Assembly (NCBI GenBank): GCA_023443515.1
Contig: JAEZUC010000079.1
Span: 1-64,000, forward strand
Length of the DNA: 64,000 bases
Direction: 5' to 3'
Source: Bacillota bacterium
GTDB taxonomy: Bacteria; Bacillota; Clostridia; Acetivibrionales; DSM-1351
Position numbers and translations under genes: made by a program. Below are positions 17,810-25,538 of the stretch, piece by piece (the stretch's first letter is position 1; each line of letters starts with the position of its first letter). The notes below the pieces were generated by a model. The model was not told the DNA's origin and did not search any database. It saw only the letters and a list, made by a program, of their open reading frames with translations.

Positions 17810-17876
17810 GAATATTTAAGGTCAAGGCTAAAGTTTATTTTTAGCTATTGATTAGTTAAATATTCTTCTTTTTTTA
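17810..17876 (+). terminator. Terminator of the spoVA operon
   Basis: GAATATTTAA (17810-17819) pairs with TTAAATATTC (17856-17865), with an inner TAAA/TTTA-rich stem, followed by a T-rich stretch to 17876. Confidence 0.75.
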
Positions 17877-17999
17877 CTTTTTAAAAAAATATATGGAATT
17901 TTACCTTAAAATTGTTTATAATTGAAGAAGATTTTTTTATACTCATCAACGAAATTTTGAATGTAGAAGAACAATACATAAAAACAAGGTGGATGAATT

Positions 18000-18464
18000 A
18001 TGAACATAGAGTATATAAACCCATTTATTGAAGCAAGCCAGACAGTTCTTAAACAAGTTGTGAACGTTGATGCCAGGTTGGGAAAAGTTTTCTTGAAAAA
18101 TTCTCCTTATCAGGGAGAATCAATACTTATAATTGTGGGAATTACTGGTAAAATTCGCGGACAAGCTATTTTTACAATGTCCAAGAATGTAGCTTTTAAA
18201 ATAGCTTCAGCTATGATGATGGGAATGCCTGTTGACGAATTAAATGAAATATCAAAAAGTGCATTGTCTGAGCTCACAAATATGATATTGGGTAATACAG
18301 CCACTTTGCTTTATAATAAAGGGATCGGAATCGAAATTACACCTCCTTCTTTATTGCTTGGTGAAAATTTACAAATATCACAGTCTAAAATGAAGACTAT
18401 ATGTATACCCCTATATCTGTCGGATAACGAGATTCTTGAGATAGACATATCCGTTCAGGATTGA
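18000..18464 (+). CDS. cheX: CheX-like chemotaxis phosphatase
   Basis: A 154-residue CheX/CheC/FliY-family protein likely to dephosphorylate CheY-P or another response regulator. The catalytic ExxN signature is in SALSELTNMILGNTATLL (Glu and Asn of ELTN), after a motif MPVDELNEIS. CheX family members carry one such site, as here. AAGGTGGATG lies before the ATG. It stands alone between two terminators, away from other chemotaxis genes, though a receptor gene closes the window. Which regulator it acts on cannot be told. Confidence 0.85.
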   Translation: MNIEYINPFIEASQTVLKQVVNVDARLGKVFLKNSPYQGESILIIVGITGKIRGQAIFTMSKNVAFKIASAMMMGMPVDELNEISKSALSELTNMILGNTATLLYNKGIGIEITPPSLLLGENLQISQSKMKTICIPLYLSDNEILEIDISVQD

Positions 18465-18490
18465 GATATTATAAGTAAAATGATAAAATA

Positions 18491-18547
18491 AATAAACATA
18501 CAATAAAAAGATGGTTAGTAAAGCCATCTTTTTATTGTATGTTTATT
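18491..18547 (+). terminator. Long inverted-repeat terminator
   Basis: A 24-bp perfect inverted repeat (18491-18514 with 18524-18547) with a 9-base loop. The right arm is T-rich. It lies between cheX and trmL on the same strand. Confidence 0.75.
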
Positions 18548-18587
18548 TTAGCAGATTCTTAAGTTATCGAAAGGAATGTGATTAATT

Positions 18588-19082
18588 ATGGCACTTAATA
18601 TAGTACTGGTGGAACCGGAAATTCCACAGAATACCGGAAATATAGTGAGAACCTGTGCAGCCACGGGAACTGTACTGCATCTTGTGGGGCCTCTTGGATT
18701 TTCAATTGAGGATAAATATCTTAAAAGAGCCGGACTTGACTACTGGGAAGAGGCAGATGTGAGGTATTACAACAGTATAGATGAGTTTTTTAAAAAATAT
18801 CCGGGAAAAACCTTCTACTATTCAACCACTAAAGCAGTAAACAACTACTGTGACGTACAGTTTGATGACGACTGCTTTGTTTTATTCGGAAAGGAAACCG
18901 CAGGCCTTCCCGAGGAGTTGTTGAAGAACAATAAGGAGTATTGTATCAGAATACCTATGAAAACCGGTATCAGGTCTCTTAATCTTTCAAATTCCGTTGC
19001 AATTGTGTTGTATGAGGCACTGAGACAACAGGATTTTAAAGATATGAAGCTTGAGGGACATATGGTAAATTACCAGTGGTAG
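18588..19082 (+). CDS. trmL: tRNA (cytidine/uridine-2'-O-)-methyltransferase TrmL
   Basis: A SPOUT-class enzyme that methylates the ribose of wobble base 34 in certain tRNA-Leu species using S-adenosylmethionine. Family motifs are VEPEIPQNTGNIVRTCAATG (residues 8-27), the KRAGLDYWE segment, FGKETAGLPEELL and the knot region IRIPMKTGIRSLNLSNSVAI. The length of 164 residues is standard. GAAAGGAATG precedes the ATG. It is monocistronic or joined with the downstream peptidase. Confidence 0.94.
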   Translation: MALNIVLVEPEIPQNTGNIVRTCAATGTVLHLVGPLGFSIEDKYLKRAGLDYWEEADVRYYNSIDEFFKKYPGKTFYYSTTKAVNNYCDVQFDDDCFVLFGKETAGLPEELLKNNKEYCIRIPMKTGIRSLNLSNSVAIVLYEALRQQDFKDMKLEGHMVNYQW

Positions 19083-19185
19083 AATACGTTTACAAATTTA
19101 TATATTATTGAATGTTGTTTTTTTAGAAATAGTGGGTATATTAAAAAGGTATGATTTTATCAGAGCAATTGAGGAGAGGGTTAAA

Positions 19186-20298
19186 ATGGTTAATAGAACC
19201 AGACTTGTAGATGAATTTTTAGAATTGGTAAAGATAGATAGCTTGTCGGGAAAAGAAAGACAAATGTGTGATACATTGAAGCGAAAGCTGGAAAACATGG
19301 GATATATGCCTGTGGAAGATGATGCAGGAGAAAAAACAGGCGGGAACAGCGGAAATATAATATGCACCGTTAAAGGAAATAAAAGCGTTCCTGCAATTTT
19401 GATTACAGCGCACATGGACACTGTGGTTCCCGGAATTGGCAAAAAAGCCATTGTGGACGGGGATATCATCAAAACTGATGGAACAACCATTCTGGGAGGT
19501 GACGATGCTTCCGGGATAGCAATTATACTGGAGACTATTAAGTTACTTAAAGAGGAAAACATTTCTCACGGTGATATTCACATAGTATTCACGGTAGCTG
19601 AAGAAATAGGGTTACTTGGTGCAAAAAATCTGGATTACAGCAAAATACACGCAAAATACGGATTTATTCTGGACAGCGACGGCAGAGTAGGCTGTGCAGC
19701 TGTAAAAGCTCCTTCACATAACAAGATAAATGTGGTAATAAAAGGTAAAGCAGCTCATGCCGGCATGGAGCCTGAAAACGGAATAAGCGCCTTTTCGATT
19801 ATGTCTCATGCTATTGCAAACATGAAGCTTGGGAGGATTGACGAGGAAACTACTGCAAATATTGGCATTATTCATGGTGGAACTGCTACAAACATTGTTT
19901 GCGACAGAGTTGAGATTGAAGGGGAAGCCAGAAGCAGGCAACAGGATAAGTTGCAGGCGCAGACTGAGCATATGAGACAATGCTTTGAACAGGCAACAGA
20001 AAAATTCGGCGGACAGGTTGAGTTCAACTATGAAGTGGAATATCCTGCTTTCAATATACCCTTGGATTCAGAAATTATCAACATAATGAAGTCAGCAGCA
20101 ACAGACTGTGGCATTGAATTTGAGGCAGTAGTAACCGGAGGCGGAAGCGATACAAACGTTATAAACTCAAAAGGAATTGAAGCAGTTGACCTGAGCATTG
20201 GTATGACCAATGTACACAGTGTTAATGAACAGATATCAATAAAGGATATGACGGATGCAGTTACTTATCTTATAGCAATCATACAAAATGTAAAATAA
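19186..20298 (+). CDS. PepT-like M20 family metallopeptidase
   Basis: A cytosolic dizinc aminopeptidase or tripeptidase-like enzyme. Metal-site motifs are TAHMDTVVPG, LGGDDASGIAI, TVAEEIGLLGAKNLD and, at the C-terminus, NVHSVNE; the dimerisation (lid) domain occupies the middle. The 370-residue length matches the PepT-like branch rather than classical PepT (about 410). GAGGAGAGGG precedes ATG 19186; the 26 residues that could be added upstream lack conservation and a ribosome site. Substrate preference cannot be read from sequence. Confidence 0.9.
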   Translation: MVNRTRLVDEFLELVKIDSLSGKERQMCDTLKRKLENMGYMPVEDDAGEKTGGNSGNIICTVKGNKSVPAILITAHMDTVVPGIGKKAIVDGDIIKTDGTTILGGDDASGIAIILETIKLLKEENISHGDIHIVFTVAEEIGLLGAKNLDYSKIHAKYGFILDSDGRVGCAAVKAPSHNKINVVIKGKAAHAGMEPENGISAFSIMSHAIANMKLGRIDEETTANIGIIHGGTATNIVCDRVEIEGEARSRQQDKLQAQTEHMRQCFEQATEKFGGQVEFNYEVEYPAFNIPLDSEIINIMKSAATDCGIEFEAVVTGGGSDTNVINSKGIEAVDLSIGMTNVHSVNEQISIKDMTDAVTYLIAIIQNVK

Positions 20299-20330
20299 CT
20301 GACAAACAAGCTGCTAACAGGGGGATATCT

Positions 20331-21242
20331 ATGGTGCAAACTATTTTAATAGATAAGGAAATATCTATTAACCACAAGGAGTGTTTCGATAAGTTTTTTG
20401 AAACAGCCCATGTCCTTGCATCTGAAATGAGTTTTACGAATCTTTTCATGTGGAAGGAACACTACAAATTAAAATTCGGAATAATTAATGATTTTTTATG
20501 CATAATGTCAGTGAGAGATAATTTAAATCCTTTTTGCTTTTTCCCTGTAGGGGAATATAAAAAAGCAGAAGAATTAAAACAGACAATAGGAACATTAAAG
20601 GAATACTTTAATTCAGAGGGATGGAAATTAATTTTTTCCAGAGTTACAAAACAGCAGGTGGAAATTCTTGACCAACTGGGAGTCGGTTATAATTCTACAG
20701 AGGATAGAGACAATTCTGACTATGTGTATACTGTAAGAAGCTTGTCAACATTGGCAGGAAAGAAGCTTGACGGAAAAAGAAACCATATTAACAAGTTTAA
20801 GAAACTTTACAGCTATGAGTATGAAGAAATAACACCTGCAAATATTAAAGACTGCAAGAACATAGTAGAAAAATGGTACCGCCATAGAGGACAATCAGGT
20901 GGCGAAAGCCTTGTCCATGAAAGAATCGCAAACCTTAAACTCCTAGACAATTATGGAATACTTGGTTTAAAAGGCGGATTGATCAGAGTTGAGGGAGAAG
21001 CTGAAGCCTTCACGGTTGGAGAACAGCTTAATAAAAACACAGCGGTTATACATGTTGAAAAGGCAAATGCTGAAATTCAAGGGCTTTATACAGTGATAAA
21101 CCAGCAGTTTATATGCAACCAATGGTTGCACCTGGAGTATGTCAACAGAGAACAGGACATGGGAATTGCGGGGTTAAGAAAGGCTAAATTATCCTATAAT
21201 CCCGATCATTTAATAGAAAAATACACAATAGAAGTTTGTTAA
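20331..21242 (+). CDS. DUF2156 (phosphatidylglycerol lysyltransferase C-terminal-like) protein
   Basis: A 303-residue cytosolic protein with the two-lobed GNAT-like fold of the DUF2156 / LPG-synthetase C-terminal family. Characteristic pieces are FTNLFMWKEHYKLKF near residue 35, KRNHINKFKK, VEGEAEAFTVGEQLN and EYVNREQDMGIAGLRKAKLSY. There is no membrane domain, so it is not a full MprF. Free-standing members are common in clostridia and of unknown substrate. GGGGGATATCT precedes the ATG. It may share a transcript with the upstream peptidase, 32 bases away. Confidence 0.85.
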   Translation: MVQTILIDKEISINHKECFDKFFETAHVLASEMSFTNLFMWKEHYKLKFGIINDFLCIMSVRDNLNPFCFFPVGEYKKAEELKQTIGTLKEYFNSEGWKLIFSRVTKQQVEILDQLGVGYNSTEDRDNSDYVYTVRSLSTLAGKKLDGKRNHINKFKKLYSYEYEEITPANIKDCKNIVEKWYRHRGQSGGESLVHERIANLKLLDNYGILGLKGGLIRVEGEAEAFTVGEQLNKNTAVIHVEKANAEIQGLYTVINQQFICNQWLHLEYVNREQDMGIAGLRKAKLSYNPDHLIEKYTIEVC

Positions 21243-21270
21243 ATATTTATTAAATTAAGCGTATATACTA

Positions 21271-21299
21271 TTGAAAATGTTTTTGAAATATTATAGAAT
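21271..21299 (+). promoter_or_regulatory. Probable sigma-A promoter of gap
   Basis: TTGAAA at 21271-21276, a 17-base spacer and TAGAAT at 21294-21299. The leader then contains a small hairpin (TTGGTTT 21304-21310 with AAACCAA 21320-21326). Confidence 0.6.
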
Positions 21300-21390
21300 T
21301 ATTTTGGTTTAGGAAAAGGAAACCAATTATTTTGTCGATAAGCATTAATTTGCTTGACTAATTAATAAAAAAACTTAGGAGGTAACACCA

Positions 21391-22401
21391 ATGGCAGTAA
21401 AAATGGGTATTAATGGTTTTGGACGTATCGGTCGTCTTGTTTTCAGGGCTGCAATAAACAACCCTAATGTAGAAGTAAAGGGAATCAATGATCCATTCAT
21501 CGATCTCGAGTACATGAAATATATGCTTACTTATGACACAGTTCATGGAAAATTCGAAGGAACTGTAGAAGTAAAAGATGGCAAATTAGTTGTTAACGGA
21601 AAAGAAATCGCAGTATTCGCAGAAAAGGATCCTACAGCTATAGCTTGGGGAGCTTGCGGTGCTGATTACGTTGTTGAATCAACAGGTGTATTCACTACTA
21701 CTGAAAAGGCTTCAGCTCACATCAAGGGCGGAGCAAAGAAAGTTATTATCAGTGCTCCTTCAGCTGACGCTCCAATGTTCGTAATGGGCGTTAACAATGA
21801 CAAGTACACTAAGGACATGACAGTTGTATCAAACGCTTCATGTACTACTAACTGCTTGGCTCCTTTAGCAAAGGTTATCAACGACAACTTCGGTATAGTT
21901 GAAGGTCTTATGACTACAGTTCATGCTGCAACTAACACTCAGAAGACAGTTGATGCTCCTTCAATGAAAGACTGGAGAGGCGGAAGATCAATCCTCGGAA
22001 ACATCATTCCTTCATCAACCGGTGCTGCAAAAGCAGTTGGAAAGGTTATTCCAGAATTGAACGGAAAATTAACTGGTATGGCGTTCAGAGTTCCTACAGC
22101 TGACGTTTCAGTTGTTGACCTCACAGTTCGTCTTGATAAATCAGCTACTTATGAAGAAATCAAAGCAGCTATTAAGAAGGCTTCTGAAAATGAATTGAAG
22201 GGTATCCTCGGATACACTGAAGATGCAGTTGTTTCAACTGACTTCACAACTGATGCACGTACTTCAATATTCGATGCTGAAGCTGGTATCGCATTAAACG
22301 GAAACTTTGTTAAGTTAGTTTCATGGTATGACAATGAATGGGGTTATTCAAACAAAGTTGTTAACCTTATTGAGCATATGGCTACTGTTGATGCTAAATA
22401 A
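21391..22401 (+). CDS. gap: Glyceraldehyde-3-phosphate dehydrogenase
   Basis: Oxidises glyceraldehyde 3-phosphate to 1,3-bisphosphoglycerate with NAD+ in glycolysis. The Rossmann start is GINGFGRIGRLVFRAA. The catalytic Cys lies in SNASCTTNCLAPLAK, with the partner His in TTVHAATNTQK. The C-terminus has SWYDNEWGYSNKVV. The length of 336 residues is normal. TTAGGAGG precedes the ATG, and codon use is strongly biased, as expected of a highly expressed gene. The next glycolytic genes (pgk-tpi) start about 19.7 kb downstream rather than adjacent. Confidence 0.97.
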   Translation: MAVKMGINGFGRIGRLVFRAAINNPNVEVKGINDPFIDLEYMKYMLTYDTVHGKFEGTVEVKDGKLVVNGKEIAVFAEKDPTAIAWGACGADYVVESTGVFTTTEKASAHIKGGAKKVIISAPSADAPMFVMGVNNDKYTKDMTVVSNASCTTNCLAPLAKVINDNFGIVEGLMTTVHAATNTQKTVDAPSMKDWRGGRSILGNIIPSSTGAAKAVGKVIPELNGKLTGMAFRVPTADVSVVDLTVRLDKSATYEEIKAAIKKASENELKGILGYTEDAVVSTDFTTDARTSIFDAEAGIALNGNFVKLVSWYDNEWGYSNKVVNLIEHMATVDAK

Positions 22402-22414
22402 TTAAAGCTTTTAC

Positions 22415-22464
22415 ACAGCACTGTTTTAGATGTGATAAATCTATCTAAAAGCAGTGCTGTTTTA
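22415..22464 (+). terminator. Terminator of gap
   Basis: ACAGCACTG-TTTTAGA (22415-22430) pairs with TCTAAAAGCAGTGCTGT (22444-22460) with one bulged base, followed by TTTT. Confidence 0.8.
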
Positions 22465-22538
22465 TTATGCGCATATGTAAATATATGTAAAAAATTAGCA
22501 ATATATAGATAAATGAATTAATGGGGGAAATGTGTGAA

Positions 22539-22745
22539 ATGAAAGAATTTCTAACTTCAATATTTCTAGGACTACTTATAATAATACTTGGTTTTATTGT
22601 ATCGGCAACATTAGGTAGTATATTTGATGGGGGTAATCCAAATAATTCATTTTTATCTGCTATAATGTTTGCAATCTTATTTTTATGTTCTACAATTACT
22701 GTCTGTACTAGAGCTATGATTAAAGCGTTTAAAGCTAAGAATTGA
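22539..22745 (+). CDS. Small two-helix membrane protein
   Basis: A 68-residue frame with GGGGGA ten bases before ATG 22539; an in-frame ATG at 22521 lacks a site. Two hydrophobic helices (about 4-28 and 43-62) are joined by a short polar loop with GGNPNN, and the tail is basic (KAFKAKN). I do not recognise a family. It stands alone at the left edge of the accessory block, between the gap terminator and the secreted protein gene. Confidence 0.55.
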   Translation: MKEFLTSIFLGLLIIILGFIVSATLGSIFDGGNPNNSFLSAIMFAILFLCSTITVCTRAMIKAFKAKN

Positions 22746-22901
22746 TTGTCTATTATGATTTTGCATACTATGCAGAAATAAAGAGTATTTCCGCCATAAT
22801 ATCTTAAAATTAAAGATATCCTTAGATATATAACTTGTCTAATTTCCATTTTTTGCTTATACTTAACATAATGATTTAATAAATACTGATTCAGAGCTTT
22901 T

Positions 22902-22930
22902 AAGCCTACAGGTTTATGCCTGCTAGGCTT
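22902..22930 (+). promoter_or_regulatory. Leader hairpin before the secreted protein gene
   Basis: AAGCCTA and TAGGCTT flank an inner CAGG/CCTG stem, forming a compact 29-base hairpin ending 27 bases before the ATG at 22957. No T-run follows, so an mRNA leader structure is more likely than a terminator. Confidence 0.4.
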
Positions 22931-22956
22931 AATATTTGTCGGTGCAGGAGGAACAA

Positions 22957-23982
22957 ATGAAAAAAACAAACTTAATCAGGCTTATTTGTATTATATTTAT
23001 CTTATGTGTATTTTTTAGCTTTACAGCTTATGCGTTAACCGGTTCGACTTTTTCAAGCAGTGGAAACCATTTAATTTATGTAAATAATCCTGAGTCCTTT
23101 GGCCTTAATTCGGAGGATTTAGTATATTTGTACGGTACAAACCTTGGTAATTCCTATAAAGATGTTGAATTTTATCACCATTTGTATAACGCTTGGTCCA
23201 ATGCAGGAGCTTGCAGGGTGGGAGTGGCGATTATGAACAAAGGCCCAAAGCCTGCTAAAATAACTTTTAAAGGTAGTTGCACTGCAACGCTGGATGGATA
23301 TAATTTCGCTGTTATTGAAGACACTTCACAGGTGCTTAGAAGCTTTCAGAATGCGAAATATCAAACTATTATCCTTAAACCCGGAGAAAAGAAAATCGTA
23401 TGGTCGGATGACTTTAGCTTTACGCCAGGATTTTCTGAATTTGTGTACGGAAGAGCTCGGTTTAAATCAAATCAGAAATTTGGCGTTTGGTTGAGAGTAT
23501 TTGCAGCCGGACAATCTAAAACCGCTGAAGATGTATTTAAAGAACATCTTCCTGTAAAGGGTATAGGACATGGTTTTTGCGGTGAACTGGGTTATACAGA
23601 GAAAAATGTTGTACTTGATGCAGATTCAAGTAAAATAACAAATCTGTGCGAATGGCCTCAGTCACTAAATACATATGAGTACGACGGTGTAATAAACTCA
23701 AAACCCGGTGCATCAAAATACCATGCAGGTAACTACGGTGTTGTTTATAATATAAAAATAAACCATGCGGCAAATAAAAGGATTATAATAAGTCCCAAAT
23801 GGACACAGGACAGACCATATGCAACCATTGTTTACAGTGTAAATAATGGCCCGTGGATTGTGGGTGAAAAGATTACAACGGGAATGTTCTGGATAGAAGA
23901 GCTTGGGGACAGCCAGACTGCAAATGTCAGGTTTATGCTTCCGGGAGGCAACTGTGGAAGCTATTTTGTCTCATTTGAATAA
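22957..23982 (+). CDS. Secreted protein of unknown function
   Basis: A 341-residue exported protein. It has a typical signal peptide (Lys-rich start, hydrophobic core LICIIFILCVFFSF, likely cut after TAYA near residue 27). The mature part is rich in aromatic residues, Asn and Gly, with predicted beta strands (AGACRVGVAIMNKGP, PAKITFKGS). It contains only four cysteines and no anchoring or dockerin motif. GCAGGAGG precedes ATG 22957. I do not recognise the family; the beta-rich pattern could be an adhesion, wall-associated or binding domain. It is monocistronic in an accessory region. Confidence 0.75.
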   Translation: MKKTNLIRLICIIFILCVFFSFTAYALTGSTFSSSGNHLIYVNNPESFGLNSEDLVYLYGTNLGNSYKDVEFYHHLYNAWSNAGACRVGVAIMNKGPKPAKITFKGSCTATLDGYNFAVIEDTSQVLRSFQNAKYQTIILKPGEKKIVWSDDFSFTPGFSEFVYGRARFKSNQKFGVWLRVFAAGQSKTAEDVFKEHLPVKGIGHGFCGELGYTEKNVVLDADSSKITNLCEWPQSLNTYEYDGVINSKPGASKYHAGNYGVVYNIKINHAANKRIIISPKWTQDRPYATIVYSVNNGPWIVGEKITTGMFWIEELGDSQTANVRFMLPGGNCGSYFVSFE

Positions 23983-24128
23983 GTTAAGGCGAAATTGATT
24001 AGTACCAAGTAATAATATCTAGTTTTAAACCGAATCATATTGTGCTATAATATACAGTGGAAAACAAAAAATAGTATGTTAAGCATTAATTGGCTTATTA
24101 TATAAAGCTCAAATTCAAGGAGGATTTT

Positions 24129-25316
24129 ATGATAGTTTCGCCTAAATTCAGAGGATTTATTTGCACAACATCTCATCCGGCAGGCTGTGAATATAGTGTC
24201 AGTAAACAGATTGAGTATGTTAAAAATCAAAAAAGAGTAGATGGTGCTAAAAAAGTACTGGTTATTGGTGCTTCAACAGGGTACGGACTGGCATCAAGGA
24301 TAACAGCTGCATTTGGTTGCGGAGCTGCTACAATCGGTATATTCTTTGAAAGGCCTGCAGCTAAAAATAAAACAGCCTCTGCAGGATGGTACAATTCGGC
24401 GGCTTTTGAGAAAATGGCAAAAGAAGAAGGCCTGTATGCAAAAAGTATAAACGGTGATGCCTTTTCAAATGAAATCAAACAGAAAACTATTGATTTAATA
24501 AAAAAAGACCTTGGTAAGATAGACATGGTAGTTTACAGTCTGGCTTCTCCAAGAAGGACACACCCTGTATCCGGTGATGTGTTCAATTCAGTTATAAAGC
24601 CTATTGGTAAAACTTATACATCAAAAACGGTAGATTTCCATACCCAGCTTGTTTCTGAAACTACCATTGAACCGGCCAATGATGATGAAATCAAACAGAC
24701 TATTGCAGTAATGGGCGGTGAAGACTGGGCAATGTGGATGGATGCCCTGAAAAATGCCGATGTTCTTGAGGAAAATGTAATTACACTGGCATATTCCTAT
24801 GTAGGCCCTGAAATGACTCATTCTGTTTACAGAGAGGGAACTATCGGAAAAGCCAAGGATGACCTTGAGGCTACTGTGGCAAAAATTGACGAGAGTCTTA
24901 AGGGTATTGGCGGAAAAGCTTATGTCTCCATTAATAAAGCTGTTGTAACACAAGCCAGTGCAGCTATACCTGTTATATCTCTTTATGTCAGTGCCTTATT
25001 TAAAGTAATGAAAGAAAAAAATATCCATGAGGGATGTATTGAACAAATGTACAGAATGTTCAGCGACAGGATATATTCAGGAGATTTGAAACTGGACAGC
25101 AAGGGCAGAATCTGTATGGATGATCTGGAAATGCTACCTGAGATTCAGGCTGAAGTAACAAAACTCTGGAACCAAGCCAATAACGAAAATGTGAAAGACA
25201 TTACTGATATTGAAGGCTACAGAAAAGAGTTTTTCAGACTTTTTGGTTTTGAATTTGAAGGTGTTGACTATAACGCTGATGTTAATATAGAAGTAAGTAT
25301 TGATGGAATAAATTAA
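24129..25316 (+). CDS. fabV: Trans-2-enoyl-CoA/ACP reductase, FabV/TER type
   Basis: NADH-dependent reduction of trans-2-enoyl-CoA or enoyl-ACP, used in fatty acid elongation or butyryl-CoA formation. The 395-residue length and N-terminus (VSPKFRGFICTTSHPAGC) are FabV-like. The nucleotide site is VIGASTGYGLASR (Gly-rich), followed by VYSLASPRR. The catalytic Tyr-x8-Lys is in SVYREGTIGKAK. The start at ATG 24129 follows AAGGAGG; 13 extra residues upstream are not conserved. A clear terminator follows, so the gene is a single unit. Confidence 0.95.
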   Translation: MIVSPKFRGFICTTSHPAGCEYSVSKQIEYVKNQKRVDGAKKVLVIGASTGYGLASRITAAFGCGAATIGIFFERPAAKNKTASAGWYNSAAFEKMAKEEGLYAKSINGDAFSNEIKQKTIDLIKKDLGKIDMVVYSLASPRRTHPVSGDVFNSVIKPIGKTYTSKTVDFHTQLVSETTIEPANDDEIKQTIAVMGGEDWAMWMDALKNADVLEENVITLAYSYVGPEMTHSVYREGTIGKAKDDLEATVAKIDESLKGIGGKAYVSINKAVVTQASAAIPVISLYVSALFKVMKEKNIHEGCIEQMYRMFSDRIYSGDLKLDSKGRICMDDLEMLPEIQAEVTKLWNQANNENVKDITDIEGYRKEFFRLFGFEFEGVDYNADVNIEVSIDGIN

Positions 25317-25326
25317 ACTTACTGTT

Positions 25327-25387
25327 AAAAGCATAAACCCGGTGAAATTCTGCATAGTGGAGTTGTTTTGGGTTTATGCTTTTTTTA
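25327..25387 (+). terminator. Terminator of fabV
   Basis: AAGCATAAACCC (25329-25340) pairs with GGGTTTATGCTT (25370-25381), followed by a T-run to 25386. Confidence 0.9.
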
Positions 25388-25538
25388 TTGTTCTGAAAAT
25401 TATTATATAAAATAGTAAATTATTCTATAAAACATTGGTATAGTGATATATAATAAAATAAACAATCACAATACACATTTTCGTTGCAATAACTAACGGA
25501 CTATAAAGGGGCAGCTTAAAATATTAATGGAGGTGTTT

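Noticed and set aside
18491..18547. 24-bp inverted repeat as a recombination or mobile-element end
   Set aside because: It lies just after a gene with a T-rich right arm and no duplicated target or ORF; a terminator explains it.
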